Assembly (NCBI RefSeq): GCF_031453995.1
Contig: NZ_JAVDPZ010000009.1
Location: 1-64,000 of the forward strand
DNA: 64,000 nt
Direction: 5' to 3'
DNA from: Nitrobacter vulgaris
Lineage (GTDB): Bacteria > Pseudomonadota > Alphaproteobacteria > Rhizobiales > Xanthobacteraceae
Position 1 is the stretch's first letter, and every line of letters begins with the position of its first letter. Below the pieces are notes generated by a model. It searched no databases, was not told where the DNA came from, and saw nothing but the letters and a program-made list of their open reading frames with translations. Positions 14,374 to 23,180 of the stretch are shown here, piece by piece. The translations under genes and the position numbers were made by a program.

Positions 14374-15018
14374 CTACTCGGCTGCGGCCATGCGGCCGAT
14401 GCGCAATTCGGCCGCCGCCTGCCGGATCACAACTGCCGAGCCCTGCAACGCCAGCCCGGCCATGATCGAGGCCACGACAACGTCAGGCCAGCCAGTACCC
14501 GTTCCGAACACACCCAAGGCGGCCAGTAGCACGGCCAGATTTCCCACCACGTCATTTCGGGTACAAATCCAGGCTGAGCGCATATTGGCGTCACCAGCCT
14601 TGTAAGCCCACAGAAGCCCGAACGACGCCGTATTAGCTGCAAGCGCCGCGAAGCCGACCGTACCCATCGTGAACGCGCTGGGCAGCGTTCCGTGGGTCGC
14701 GTGCCAGATAACCGTTCCGACAACCCACAGCCCGAATACGCCCATGGTGACGCCCTTGGCGAGCGCAGCCGTGGCCCGATAGCGAAGTGCCATGCCGACC
14801 ACGAATAAGCTTACGCCGTAGTTTGCGGCGTCGCCTAGGAAGTCCAGCGCGTCGGCCTGAAGCGATGCCGAGCCAGCCGCAAGGCCTGCCGCGACCTCGA
14901 CAACAAACATGGCCGCATTGATGATGAGCACAGCCCACAGCACGCGCCTATGGGCAGCATTCTGCTTTGGCGTGCTATTCAAATTCAGCGGCGGCGGCGC
15001 GCAACATTTATCGGCCAT
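14374..15018 (-). CDS. Cation-diffusion-facilitator-type transporter
   Basis: The 214-residue protein has an N-terminal Cys pair (ADKCCAPP) and about six membrane segments. The CDF metal-site residues appear as DALDFLGDAANYG and again as RNDVVGNLAVLL. It lacks the large cytoplasmic C-terminal domain of classical CDF exporters and ends shortly after the last helix, as in the short form of the family. Likely a divalent metal exporter (zinc, cobalt or similar); the ion cannot be assigned. No neighbouring metal regulator is obvious; the TetR gene upstream is 520 bases away and probably controls the AhpD-type gene instead. Confidence 0.83.
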   Translation of the reverse strand: MADKCCAPPPLNLNSTPKQNAAHRRVLWAVLIINAAMFVVEVAAGLAAGSASLQADALDFLGDAANYGVSLFVVGMALRYRATAALAKGVTMGVFGLWVVGTVIWHATHGTLPSAFTMGTVGFAALAANTASFGLLWAYKAGDANMRSAWICTRNDVVGNLAVLLAALGVFGTGTGWPDVVVASIMAGLALQGSAVVIRQAAAELRIGRMAAAE

Positions 15019-15540
15019 CTATTTGTTTTCCTTGCGCCTTCACCACGTCCATGAACGCCTTCCTCGTCAAGCTAAGTATCGCCTCATAATATTCCATAAT
15101 ATACCTTATGCGAATTATACGACGGGCGACACACGCCTGCGTTTGCGTTTGCGTTTGATTTGTCACTGATGCTTGGGCTGATCTGGTCATTGGGTCTCCC
15201 CCTGCTTTTCCTCGACTAAATCCGTCGTGGCTCCCGTTTACGCAGACGCCCACCTGTTCCGCCGGCCCGGAAGGCCCGTTGCATTTCTCGCGACCCAAAA
15301 AAAGCGCAGCTGCTCGCGGTAAGCGACCGTGTGTGCAATCCGGCTGCGGGACCGCGCCATGTCGTATCGGTGCAGCGACATGCCGCAGGCCAATCAGGCT
15401 TGCGACTCCAAACCCTGCGTCAGACCCAGACCTTGGCCGCACGTGGGTTCGCGCCAAACTTAAGCCGATGCCGAACCAGGTCATGGCTTATGGTTCAGCC
15501 GCCACTCAAACTCGCATCAAATCCGCAATCTGGTTGCAGT
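15019..15540. other. Intergenic stretch with no supported gene
   Basis: About 520 bases between the CDF and TetR genes. It contains a short GCGTTT tandem (15137-15157) and several open frames on both strands that lack good starts or family resemblance. No RNA gene or terminator was found. Confidence 0.5.
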
Positions 15541-16188
15541 TTAATGAGTCGGTGAACTGTCACGGATCAGCGAAATCGCCATCAAGCGCGCTCGTTGAAT
15601 CGCACCCGACTTAGGCCTAAACGCCGCAGTGACCAAACTGCCATCATAGAGGATGGAAAGTTGTTCAGCAATTTCCTTTGCTGGTTTGATCCCCGCGGAG
15701 GTAAGCATCCGTACGAACGCATCGCGCACGGCGACTTTGTGAATCCGAACCCAGCGAGGCGCGGGCAAGTTTCGACCATGCTGCTCAATTGCGGCAACAA
15801 CAAATGCGCAACCTCGGAAGGTCGATTTCGACGCGGCCTCCAACAGCAAGTCGAATACATCGCTGATTTTTGATTCTAACGACGTAGTCTGGATTTCTAT
15901 GCTCCGCAGCCGTTCGAGAGAGGCTTTATGACGCGATTCAAGGCAAGCCTCGACGAGATCGTCTTTGCTTGGAAAGGCTGAATAGAATGAGGCTTTTGCG
16001 ACACCAGCCTGATCAATCAGCTTATTGATTCCTGTTTCGTGAATTCCTTCGCTAAAGAAAAGATCGTTAGCCGTCGCGAGAACGCGCTCTCTAACACCAA
16101 GGGTTCGACGCTTTGATCTGTCGAAATGCGATCTGCCGTGGATCGCGCGAGGTGAGAGTTCTGCTTTCTTACTATATCTGGTTCCCAT
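15541..16188 (-). CDS. TetR/AcrR-family transcriptional regulator
   Basis: The 215-residue protein has a basic N-terminal extension and then a typical TetR DNA-binding domain: RERVLATANDLFFSEGIHE, then TGINKLIDQAGVAKASFYSAFPSKDDLVEA (helix-turn-helix and the following helix). The C-terminal ligand/dimer domain is helical and starts around residue 85. It is transcribed away from the AhpD-like gene, and the space between them holds a palindrome over a promoter start region. TetR regulators usually repress a divergent neighbour, so it is the natural candidate regulator of that gene. The ligand is unknown. The start could also lie at a later codon because the first 30 residues are not part of the conserved domain. 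Confidence 0.88.
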   Translation of the reverse strand: MGTRYSKKAELSPRAIHGRSHFDRSKRRTLGVRERVLATANDLFFSEGIHETGINKLIDQAGVAKASFYSAFPSKDDLVEACLESRHKASLERLRSIEIQTTSLESKISDVFDLLLEAASKSTFRGCAFVVAAIEQHGRNLPAPRWVRIHKVAVRDAFVRMLTSAGIKPAKEIAEQLSILYDGSLVTAAFRPKSGAIQRARLMAISLIRDSSPTH

Positions 16189-16420
16189 CCGTTTATTATC
16201 GCTCCGTAATTAAGACGCCAAAGGCGAGACCTCCGCTCAAACGCCGGCGAGACTCGTCAATCGTCGTCGGACAATCGCGCGCTATGATCTATACCCGACA
16301 GATCAACGGTGGCGCATACATTGCAAGTCATTACTGCGTCCCGGCCAATAATAACTACCCCTCTTCTGTGCACCAGGCGTCCACCACCTTGTAGCCACTG
16401 AATCACGCGCAGAAACGCGG

Positions 16421-16448
16421 TTGACAGTAGCCGACGATTCGTTAGCAT
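16421..16448 (+). promoter_or_regulatory. Sigma-70-type promoter of the AhpD-family gene
   Basis: TTGACA (16421-16426) and TAGCAT (16443-16448) are separated by 16 bases and point at the AhpD-type gene. The hexamer at -35 is the consensus. The operator-like palindrome starts three bases after the -10 box, over the expected transcription start. Confidence 0.65.
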
Positions 16449-16450
16449 GA

Positions 16451-16464
16451 ACAGACTTGTCTGT
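16451..16464. promoter_or_regulatory. Probable TetR operator palindrome
   Basis: ACAGAC-TT-GTCTGT is a perfect 14-base palindrome at the expected transcription start of the AhpD-type gene. It resembles the AGAC/GTCT half-sites known for many TetR repressors such as NemR. Binding there would block transcription initiation. Confidence 0.6.
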
Positions 16465-16568
16465 CTAACTTTGAAGACATTCGCACCTTGAGGAAACGAG
16501 GAGTGTGTAAGGAGGCCTCCGTTGCCCTCGGAGAGCAGCATCAAACACTAACGAACGGGAGATAGCGT

Positions 16569-16913
16569 ATGCTTGATTGGGCTAATGTCAGGAGCAAGTT
16601 GTCGTCACGTGTCGGTGAACTACGCAAACTTTCGCCTGACACCGTGGATGCCTATCGAATGGCCGGTGGCGCGGGTGCCAAGACCGGACATCTTGATGAA
16701 AAAACGCGCGAGCTCATTTCGCTTGCTGTCGCGGTAACGACGCGCTGTGACGGCTGTATCGCCGTTCACTCTGCGAAGGCGGTGAAAGAAGGCGCAACGC
16801 GCGAGGAGATCGCCGAGGCGCTCGGTGTTGCTGTCGCAATGAACACCGGAGCCGCTGTCGTCTTTTCCGCAAGAGTTCTCGACGCATTGGATTCGGTCGA
16901 AGGCGCGCGCTAA
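16569..16913 (+). CDS. Carboxymuconolactone decarboxylase / AhpD-family protein
   Basis: The 114-residue all-helical protein carries the AhpD signature: TRCDGCIAVHSAKAVKEG, with the redox CxxC pair and the downstream His. It also has the ISLAVAVTTRC helix and the final EALGVAVAMNTGAAV segment. Proteins of this family act as peroxidase-linked disulfide reductases, so thiol or peroxide defence is likely, rather than decarboxylation. GGGAG lies eight bases before the ATG. Its promoter overlaps a palindrome facing the divergent TetR gene. A terminator-like hairpin follows. Confidence 0.9.
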   Translation: MLDWANVRSKLSSRVGELRKLSPDTVDAYRMAGGAGAKTGHLDEKTRELISLAVAVTTRCDGCIAVHSAKAVKEGATREEIAEALGVAVAMNTGAAVVFSARVLDALDSVEGAR

Positions 16914-16996
16914 GTCGCGCTCTCCATTGGTTTCGCGCCGTGCGCGAATGCAACTCTTCCGGCTCGGAGCTGATCCAAAGCAACTTCGAGTCGGTT

Positions 16997-17021
16997 CGGC
17001 GGGTGGGTCGGCCGCCGTTTT
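16997..17021 (+). terminator. Terminator-like hairpin after the AhpD-family gene
   Basis: CGGCGG / CCGCCG forms a stem with a 9-base loop, followed by TTTTC. It lies 84 bases past the stop codon. The stem is short. Confidence 0.5.
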
Positions 17022-17058
17022 CATGCCGACCGTTTCAGTTCGGCACCGCCGGCTGTAG

Positions 17059-17775
17059 TTAAACGGAGCGCGCCACGTATTCGCGCCAACCTTTTGCGCG
17101 CAACCCGCACGCCGGGCAATCGCCGCAGCCATAGCCCCACTCGTGCCGCGCACCGCGCTCGCCAAGATAGCAGGTATGTGAGTGTTCGCGAATGAGATCG
17201 ACCAATCCAGCCCCGCCGAGTTCATACGCGAGCGTCCAGGTCGCGCCCTTATCGAGCCGCATCAGCGGCGTATGCAGCTCGAACTGTCTGGTCATTCCAA
17301 GACTGAGAGCGACCTGTAGGGCTCTGATGGTTTCATCTCGACAATCGGGATAGCCGGAGTAATCGGTCTCGCACATGCCGCCGACGATATCTGTCACGCC
17401 GCGCCTGTAGGCCAATGCCGCGGCGAAAGTCAGAAACACCAGATTGCGCCCCGGCACGAACGTGTTGGGCAATCCGCCCTCGCCAATTTCGATCGCGACG
17501 TTCCGGGTCAACGCCGTGTCGGAAATCTCCGCCAGCGTCGGGATGGCAAGCGTATGACTCTCGCCGAGTTTATCCGCCCAATCCGGGCGCAGCGATTTCA
17601 GCCCCGCGAGCAGCTTGTCGCGACAGTCAAGTTCGATGGCATGGCGCTGGCCGTAGTCGAACCCCAGCGTTTCGACGCGCGCGAAACGTTGAAGCGCCCA
17701 GGCAAGGCACGTGGCGGAGTCCTGTCCACCGGAAAACAGAACCAGTGCGGTTCGAGAGGCTGGTTCGTCGATCAT
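17059..17775 (-). CDS. queC: 7-cyano-7-deazaguanine synthase
   Basis: QueC converts 7-carboxy-7-deazaguanine to preQ0 with ATP and ammonia, in queuosine synthesis for tRNA. The 238-residue sequence has the PP-loop LFSGGQDSATC near the N-terminus, the PGRNLVFLT and MCETDYSGYPDCRD segments, and the C-terminal zinc cysteines in CYLGE and YGCGDCPACGLR. ATG 17775 was chosen because the MIDEPASRTALV start matches family length; the frame runs on to 17934 without resemblance. It is divergent from mazG. No other que gene is nearby. Confidence 0.95.
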   Translation of the reverse strand: MIDEPASRTALVLFSGGQDSATCLAWALQRFARVETLGFDYGQRHAIELDCRDKLLAGLKSLRPDWADKLGESHTLAIPTLAEISDTALTRNVAIEIGEGGLPNTFVPGRNLVFLTFAAALAYRRGVTDIVGGMCETDYSGYPDCRDETIRALQVALSLGMTRQFELHTPLMRLDKGATWTLAYELGGAGLVDLIREHSHTCYLGERGARHEWGYGCGDCPACGLRAKGWREYVARSV

Positions 17776-17909
17776 GGCGATGCCAATAGCATCCCTCGGT
17801 ACCCCACGCCAATCGGCGGAGATTGCTTGGCCGGCTGCCTGCTTTTTGCTGGGATAAGGGTGCGGCTTCCGGCATAGAGAACGCGAAAGTTCTTCGAACC
17901 GGTGAACCG

Positions 17910-18758
17910 ATGACCCCGTCCCGCGATATTTCACGTTTGATCGAAATCATGGAGCAATTGAGAACGCCCGGCACCGGCTGCCCGTGGGATCTTGAGCAGA
18001 CGTTTGCGAGCATTGCGCCCTACACGGTCGAAGAATCCTACGAGGTGGCGGACGCGATCGTGCGCAACGATCTGATTGATCTCTGCGACGAGCTTGGCGA
18101 CCTGCTGTTGCAAGTTGTCTTTCACGCGCGCATGGCCGAAGAGCAGGATGCCTTTTCATTCGGGGATGTGGTCGAAGCGATTACGCGCAAAATGATCCGA
18201 CGGCACCCGCATGTATTTCCCGACGGCTCAGGATACATTGCGTCATCGGACGTGAAAGGAACCTGGGAACGCATCAAGGCGGAGGAAAAAGCCGAACGTG
18301 CTGCACGTAAGCCGATGAAGGAAGCGCCGGCCTCAAGCCTGCTCACGGGCATCAAGGCCGGACAGCCTGCGTTGGCGCGCGCAATAGCCCTGCAGCAAAA
18401 GGCCTCGACCGTTGGGTTCGACTGGAACGATCCCCGTGCCGTGCTCGACAAGATCCGCGAGGAAGCGGACGAGATCGAAGCGGCGCTGGATCATGGCGAC
18501 AAGTCCGATATCGCGTCTGAGACCGGCGATCTCATGTTCGCGCTGGTCAACCTCGCACGTCATGTCGATGCCGACCCTGAAATGGCGCTGCGTGGAGCCA
18601 ATGCGAAATTCGAGCGGAGGTTCGCTTACATCGAACAGGCGCTCGCTGCGAGAAATCGTTCTCTTGAGGAAGCGACGCTCAAGGAAATGGACGCGCTTTG
18701 GAACGAGGCGAAAGAGCGTGAGAAAGAGGGATCTTTCCGGATTCCTATATCGTCCTGA
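17910..18758 (+). CDS. mazG: Nucleoside triphosphate pyrophosphohydrolase MazG
   Basis: MazG hydrolyses (d)NTPs to monophosphates and pyrophosphate, cleaning the nucleotide pool. The 282-residue protein has two tandem MazG domains: the first with CPWDLEQTFASIAPYTVEESYEVADAI and the ELGDLLLQVVFHA metal motif, the second with REEADEIEAALDHGD and ETGDLMFALVNLARHVD. The FERRF segment near the C-terminus is typical. ATG 17910 (MTPSRDISRL) fits the family; the longer frame to 17823 lies in the queC promoter region. Divergent from queC with 134 bases between. Confidence 0.94.
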   Translation: MTPSRDISRLIEIMEQLRTPGTGCPWDLEQTFASIAPYTVEESYEVADAIVRNDLIDLCDELGDLLLQVVFHARMAEEQDAFSFGDVVEAITRKMIRRHPHVFPDGSGYIASSDVKGTWERIKAEEKAERAARKPMKEAPASSLLTGIKAGQPALARAIALQQKASTVGFDWNDPRAVLDKIREEADEIEAALDHGDKSDIASETGDLMFALVNLARHVDADPEMALRGANAKFERRFAYIEQALAARNRSLEEATLKEMDALWNEAKEREKEGSFRIPISS

Positions 18759-18830
18759 GACCTTCGCCGCTTGCGTTTTTGCCCGCACCGCCCCACGCCA
18801 CAGCAGAAGGCATCGGTCGCGGGACTGCCC

Positions 18831-20267
18831 TTACACACCGGTCTGACTAATGAACTTGGTGATAAGATAGGATTCCATCGCCTCGGTTCCACCTTCCGAG
18901 CCGTAGCCGGAATCCTTGACGCCTCCGAAGGGATTTTCCGGCAGAGCCAGAGCGACATTGTTGATTCCGACCATGCCGCTCTCAATTGCAGCACCAATGG
19001 CAGTTGCTGTCCTGGTCGAACTGGTGAACGCATAGGACGCGAGGCCATATGGCAGCCGGTTCGCTTCCTCAGCGGCCTCGTCGAAACTCGAGAACGGCGA
19101 AATCAGCGCCAGCGGACCGAACGGCTCCTCGTTCATGGCGCGGGCGTCCTTCGGCACATCGGTGATCACGGTCGGCTCGAAAAAATAGCCCTTGTTGCCG
19201 ACACGATGACCGCCTGCCGCAAGCTTGCCGCCCTTCCCGACCGCATCTTGAACAAGGCCTTCCACTGCGGAAACGCGGCGCGAATTGGCGAGCGGTCCCA
19301 TGTTTGATTCAGGGTCAAGCCCGTTGCCAACCTTGATCGCCTTGGCGGCTTCCGTGAACCTGCCGACAAAATCCTTATAGACCTTGTCCTGCACGAGAAG
19401 GCGCGTCGGCGCGGTGCAGACCTGGCCGGCGTTGCGGAATTTGGCGCCCGAGATGATCTTGACCGCGCTTGTAATGTCGGCGTCGTCGAACACGATGGCC
19501 GGAGCATGACCGCCGAGTTCCATGGTCGCGCGCTTCATATGCAGTCCGGCGAGCGCTGCGAGCTGCTTGCCTACGGCCGTCGAGCCTGTGAAAGATATTT
19601 TCCTGATGATCGGATGCGGGATCAGATACTCGGAGATTTCGGCAGGCACGCCGAATACGAGATTGATCACGCCATCGGGCACCCCCGCATCGACGAACGC
19701 GCGGAGCAGCTCGGCGGGAGACGCCGGCGTTTCCTCGGGCGCCTTGACGATGATCGAGCAGCCGGCGGAAAGCGCGGCCGACAACTTGCGGCAGACCTGA
19801 TAAATCGGAAAATTCCATGGCGTGAAAGCCGCCACCGGACCAACCGGCTCCTTGATCGCAATCTGATAGATACCCGGCCCGCGCGCCGGAATCACGCGGC
19901 CATACGTCCGTCGAGACTCTTCCGCGAACCATTCGATGACGTCGGCTGCGACCAGCGTCTCGGCTTTGGCTTCAGCAAGAATTTTGCCGTGCTCCATGGT
20001 CATCAGCGTCGCGATGTTGTCGATCCGCTCCCGCATCAAGGCGGCCGCTTTACGCATGATCTTGGCACGCTCGAACGGTGCGACCGCTCGCCAAAGCTTA
20101 AATCCCTTGTCTGCAGCGGCGAGCGCCTCGTCGAGGTCGGCACGGTCGGCATGAGCGACCGTTCCGATCTGCTCTTCGGTAGCGGGGTTGAAAACGGCGA
20201 TAGTCTTGCCGGAGGCGCTGGAGCGCCACCTCCCGTCGATCAGCAGCGATGTGTTCTGATAGCTCAA
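18831..20267 (-). CDS. NAD(P)-dependent aldehyde dehydrogenase (succinate-semialdehyde type)
   Basis: The 478-residue protein is a class-3-fold aldehyde dehydrogenase. It shows FTPWNFPIYQVCRKLSAAL, the Rossmann motif FTGSTAVGKQLAA, catalytic Glu in MELGGHAP and catalytic Cys in NAGQVCTAPTR, and a C-terminal LPYGLASYAF and NPFGGVKDSGYGSEGG. The overall pattern is closest to succinate-semialdehyde dehydrogenases (GabD-like), which oxidise succinate semialdehyde to succinate; substrate is inferred. The start codon is TTG at 20267, with AGGAG six bases upstream. No gabT or transporter is adjacent. Confidence 0.87.
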   Translation of the reverse strand: MSYQNTSLLIDGRWRSSASGKTIAVFNPATEEQIGTVAHADRADLDEALAAADKGFKLWRAVAPFERAKIMRKAAALMRERIDNIATLMTMEHGKILAEAKAETLVAADVIEWFAEESRRTYGRVIPARGPGIYQIAIKEPVGPVAAFTPWNFPIYQVCRKLSAALSAGCSIIVKAPEETPASPAELLRAFVDAGVPDGVINLVFGVPAEISEYLIPHPIIRKISFTGSTAVGKQLAALAGLHMKRATMELGGHAPAIVFDDADITSAVKIISGAKFRNAGQVCTAPTRLLVQDKVYKDFVGRFTEAAKAIKVGNGLDPESNMGPLANSRRVSAVEGLVQDAVGKGGKLAAGGHRVGNKGYFFEPTVITDVPKDARAMNEEPFGPLALISPFSSFDEAAEEANRLPYGLASYAFTSSTRTATAIGAAIESGMVGINNVALALPENPFGGVKDSGYGSEGGTEAMESYLITKFISQTGV

Positions 20268-20393
20268 GGAGATCTCCTGCGGCTTTCGTGAAATTGGTGG
20301 AGCATGGAATAGTCCGCAGCTTTGCTGGTCAAGACCGATCCTGCGCGATCCTGCTTTGCGAAAAGGAATCCGGTGACACAGCTCACAGAGTCG

Positions 20394-20476
20394 CGATTCA
20401 ACTGCGTTGAATCAAACTCTGCTTTATTCTCTTTCAACTGAGCGGTTTCCACTTTTCGGGATCATACTCTAAAGCG
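20394..20476. repeat. Dispersed repeat, long copy
   Basis: It begins CGATTCAACTGCGTTG, continues ATCAAACTCTG and ends GGATCATACTCTAAAGCG over the hflX stop codon. A shorter copy lies at 54601-54653. The middle contains CGGTTTCCACTTTTCGGGATCAT, an element type often seen between genes in Bradyrhizobium-like genomes. Confidence 0.65.
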
Positions 20477-21848
20477 GGCGTGGTACCGCGCCATATTGGT
20501 TGATGAGTATGTCTCGTTTTGTCTCATCGACCCTGACGGTCATATCGTAATGGCCGTCGCGCAGTTCCTTGGCGAGCACTTCGGAGTTTCGATGCAGCCA
20601 ACTGATCGCCGCGCCATTCGAGGCATCGACCGAAAGGTCCAGCGTGGTTCGGGTTGCCGCAAGTTGATCCTCGATCGCCGCGAGCAGCGGCTCGACCCCC
20701 TCGCCAGTTTCGGCAGAGACGAGAAAACAGGGCACATCCGTCGAGCGCCGTGCAGCTATATTTTCCAGATCTTTGCGCTGATCCGCATCGAAGCGATCGA
20801 TCTTGTTCCAGACCTCGAGAACGCGCGTCGTCCCTCCGGGGTCGATGCCAAGTTGATGCAGCACCGTTTCGACGTCGTGCTGCTGCGCCTCGGTATCCTC
20901 GTGCGAAATGTCACGAACATGAAGGAGAATGTCGGCCTCTATCACCTCCTCCAGCGTCGCGCGAAACGCAGCGACGAGCTGAGTTGGCAAATTGGAAATG
21001 AATCCAACGGTGTCCGATAGCATTGCCTTTGCACCGTGAGGTAACACAAGCGAGCGCAGCGTGGGATCGAGCGTCGCGAACAGCATGTCCGCTGCCTGAA
21101 CATCGGCGCGCGTCAATCGATTGAACAGCGTCGATTTGCCGGCATTTGTATACCCGACGAGCGCGACCACACGATATGGCACGCGTTGCCGCCCGGCGCG
21201 ATGCAGCCGTCGCGTCGCCTGTACCTTTTTGAGTTCGCTTTCCAGTCGCGTGATGCGATCGCCGATCAGGCGCCGGTCGGCCTCGATCTGAGTTTCGCCG
21301 GGTCCGCCCATGAAGCCGAAGCCACCACGCTGCCGTTCAAGATGGGTCCAGGAGCGCACCAGACGGCTACGCTGATAGTTGAGATGGGCGAGCTCAACCT
21401 GAAGCGCACCCTCTTTTGTCTTGGCGCGGCGCCCGAAGATTTCGAGAATCAAGCCCGTCCGATCCAAAACCTTTGTGCCCCAGGCTTTTTCCAGATTGCG
21501 CTGTTGAATGGGTGACAACGCACAATCCATCACCACGAGACTCGCTTCATCGGCGACGATCAAGCCCTTCAACTCTTCGACCTTGCCCTTGCCGAGATAT
21601 GTGGCAGGCCTGATCTGGCTGACCGGAGCGACTATCGCTTGAACCACATGGAGGTCGATCGCCCTCGCGAGGCCGGCGGCTTCATCCAGCCGCGCGTCGG
21701 TATTGCGCAGGGTGCGTCCTGTCCGGGGCGTCTCGGCATCGCCGCTCCGCGCCCGTACATAGGGACCGATGACGATCGCTCGTCCGGTCGGCTTGTTCTG
21801 CATCGACCCCGATGGGTCGATGCTCCCCTCTAATTGTCGGGTTTCCAA
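20469..21848 (-). CDS. hflX: GTPase HflX
   Basis: HflX is a ribosome-associated GTPase that splits stalled 70S ribosomes under stress. The 459-residue sequence has the N-terminal HflX domain (QIRPATYLGKGKVEELK, ELAHLNYQRSRLVRSWTHLER, GGFGFMGGPGETQIEADRR), then the G domain with Walker A GYTNAGKSTLFN, the DTVGF G3 motif and NKID. The terminal ~60 residues read as the extra HflX C-terminal module. The start at 21848 precedes a non-conserved leader of about 20 residues. It follows hfq by 24 bases on the same strand, the usual hfq-hflX pair. Its stop codon lies inside the dispersed repeat at 20394-20476. Confidence 0.95.
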   Translation of the reverse strand: METRQLEGSIDPSGSMQNKPTGRAIVIGPYVRARSGDAETPRTGRTLRNTDARLDEAAGLARAIDLHVVQAIVAPVSQIRPATYLGKGKVEELKGLIVADEASLVVMDCALSPIQQRNLEKAWGTKVLDRTGLILEIFGRRAKTKEGALQVELAHLNYQRSRLVRSWTHLERQRGGFGFMGGPGETQIEADRRLIGDRITRLESELKKVQATRRLHRAGRQRVPYRVVALVGYTNAGKSTLFNRLTRADVQAADMLFATLDPTLRSLVLPHGAKAMLSDTVGFISNLPTQLVAAFRATLEEVIEADILLHVRDISHEDTEAQQHDVETVLHQLGIDPGGTTRVLEVWNKIDRFDADQRKDLENIAARRSTDVPCFLVSAETGEGVEPLLAAIEDQLAATRTTLDLSVDASNGAAISWLHRNSEVLAKELRDGHYDMTVRVDETKRDILINQYGAVPRPL

Positions 21849-21871
21849 TCAGGAAACTTTCAAATGCATGC

Positions 21872-22120
21872 TCAAAGCGGAGCGTCCTCGCCACCCTCAA
21901 ACAACTGAATCGGAGCACCCGGCATGATGGTCGAAATCGCGTGTTTATAGACCAGTTGCGAATGGCCATCGCGTCTAAGGAGCAGACAGAAATTATCGAA
22001 CCAAGTAACAATTCCCTGTAGTTTGACTCCGTTCACCAGAAAGATCGTCAGGGGCGTTTTCGTCTTGCGAACGTGGTTGAGGAAAGTGTCCTGTAGGTTT
22101 TGTGCGCGCTCTATCGCCAT
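21872..22120 (-). CDS. hfq: RNA chaperone Hfq
   Basis: Hfq is a hexameric Sm-like RNA chaperone that pairs small RNAs with mRNAs. The 82-residue sequence starts MAIERAQNLQDTFLNHVRK and holds the Sm1 motif (TIFLVNGVKLQGIVTWFDN) and Sm2 (LVYKHAISTIMP). The C-terminal tail is short, as in other alphaproteobacteria. ATG 22120 was chosen because the preceding reading frame is not conserved. It lies between dat and hflX. In rhizobia, Hfq also affects nitrogen-fixation regulation, consistent with sitting next to ntr genes, but this is family knowledge. Confidence 0.97.
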   Translation of the reverse strand: MAIERAQNLQDTFLNHVRKTKTPLTIFLVNGVKLQGIVTWFDNFCLLLRRDGHSQLVYKHAISTIMPGAPIQLFEGGEDAPL

Positions 22121-22300
22121 TTTTGTTATCCGCAGTTTAGCTTTGTTTTTTGAGCCGGAAACAACCCTCCCGGAGCGTCCCATGGCCGCCGGCTCCCTCT
22201 GAGTTCCTCCTCATGGATCCGGCACCCTGGATTAGAGGGCAGAGCATGATGTTACGCAAGCCAGTTCGGGCCATAGGTTCGCCCGGATTTACAAAAACCA

Positions 22301-23158
22301 TCAGGAAAATGCTGAAAAGCGGTGGAATTCTTCCCGAAGCTGCCTTGTGATACCGCCCGGCTGACCATTTCCCACCACCTGACCGTCGATCGCGACGACA
22401 GGCATGACGATCTGAGAGGCCGAAGTTACAAAGGCCTCCGCCGCCTCGCGCGCTTCCGCAGGTGTGAACGGGCGTTCTTCCAGCCTGATCTGAACAGCCC
22501 CCATGACTTCCACGAGCACGGCCCGCGTGATGCCTGCGAGAATGCCACGGTCCACTGACCGGGTGACAGCGCGGCCGTCCTTCGTCACGATCCAGGCGTT
22601 GCTCGACGCACCTTCGGTAACGAATCCATCGCTGTCGACATACCACGCCTCATAAGCCCCCTTCTCGCGCGCTTCCTGCTTCGCCAGCACATTAGGCAGC
22701 AGCGACACCGACTTGATATCCACCCGCGGCCAACGATTTTCCGCCAGCGTGATCACCTTGATGCCGGTAGCGGCGGTTTGCTGCTTTTTTTCGTAATCGA
22801 GCGCACGGGCTGTGACGACGACGCTCGGTTTCACAGAGCTTGGCGGAAATGCATGATCACGCCGAGCGACACCACGAGTCACCTGCAGATACACTATCCC
22901 GTACGTCACGCGATTCCGCCGCACCACCTCTCGCATAATGATCGCGAGCGCCGTGATCGGCATCGGTTCGTCGATCTGCAACTCGCGCAGCGACCGCTGC
23001 AAGCGGACCATGTGCCGGGGAAAATCAACCAGCCTCGCGCCGCGCACTTCGCAGACCTCATAAACGCCGTCAGCAAACTGATAGCCGCGATCCTCGACAT
23101 TGACGCAAGCATCGCGCAGATCGCAATATCGGCCGTTGACATAAGCAGTTCGTGACAT
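22301..23158 (-). CDS. D-amino-acid aminotransferase (class IV)
   Basis: The 285-residue protein is a fold-IV PLP transaminase: start MSRTAYVNGRYCDLRDACVN, the EDRGYQFADGVYEV segment, the PLP-lysine region DIKSVSLLPNVLAKQEA, and EGASSNAWIV with the phosphate-binding residues. The pattern matches D-alanine aminotransferase (Dat) rather than branched-chain enzymes. It would interconvert D-amino acids and 2-oxoacids, supplying D-Glu/D-Ala for wall synthesis or using them. It lies 22 bases downstream of ntrX in the same direction and may be the last gene of the ntr transcript. Confidence 0.87.
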   Translation of the reverse strand: MSRTAYVNGRYCDLRDACVNVEDRGYQFADGVYEVCEVRGARLVDFPRHMVRLQRSLRELQIDEPMPITALAIIMREVVRRNRVTYGIVYLQVTRGVARRDHAFPPSSVKPSVVVTARALDYEKKQQTAATGIKVITLAENRWPRVDIKSVSLLPNVLAKQEAREKGAYEAWYVDSDGFVTEGASSNAWIVTKDGRAVTRSVDRGILAGITRAVLVEVMGAVQIRLEERPFTPAEAREAAEAFVTSASQIVMPVVAIDGQVVGNGQPGGITRQLREEFHRFSAFS

Positions 23159-23180
23159 GCGGCGAGTTCGCTTCAGGGTT

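Noticed and set aside
15008..15484. A 158-codon minus-strand frame upstream of the CDF gene
   Set aside because: Low-complexity stretches (repeated Thr-Gln from a GTTTGC tandem), no ribosome site and no family resemblance.
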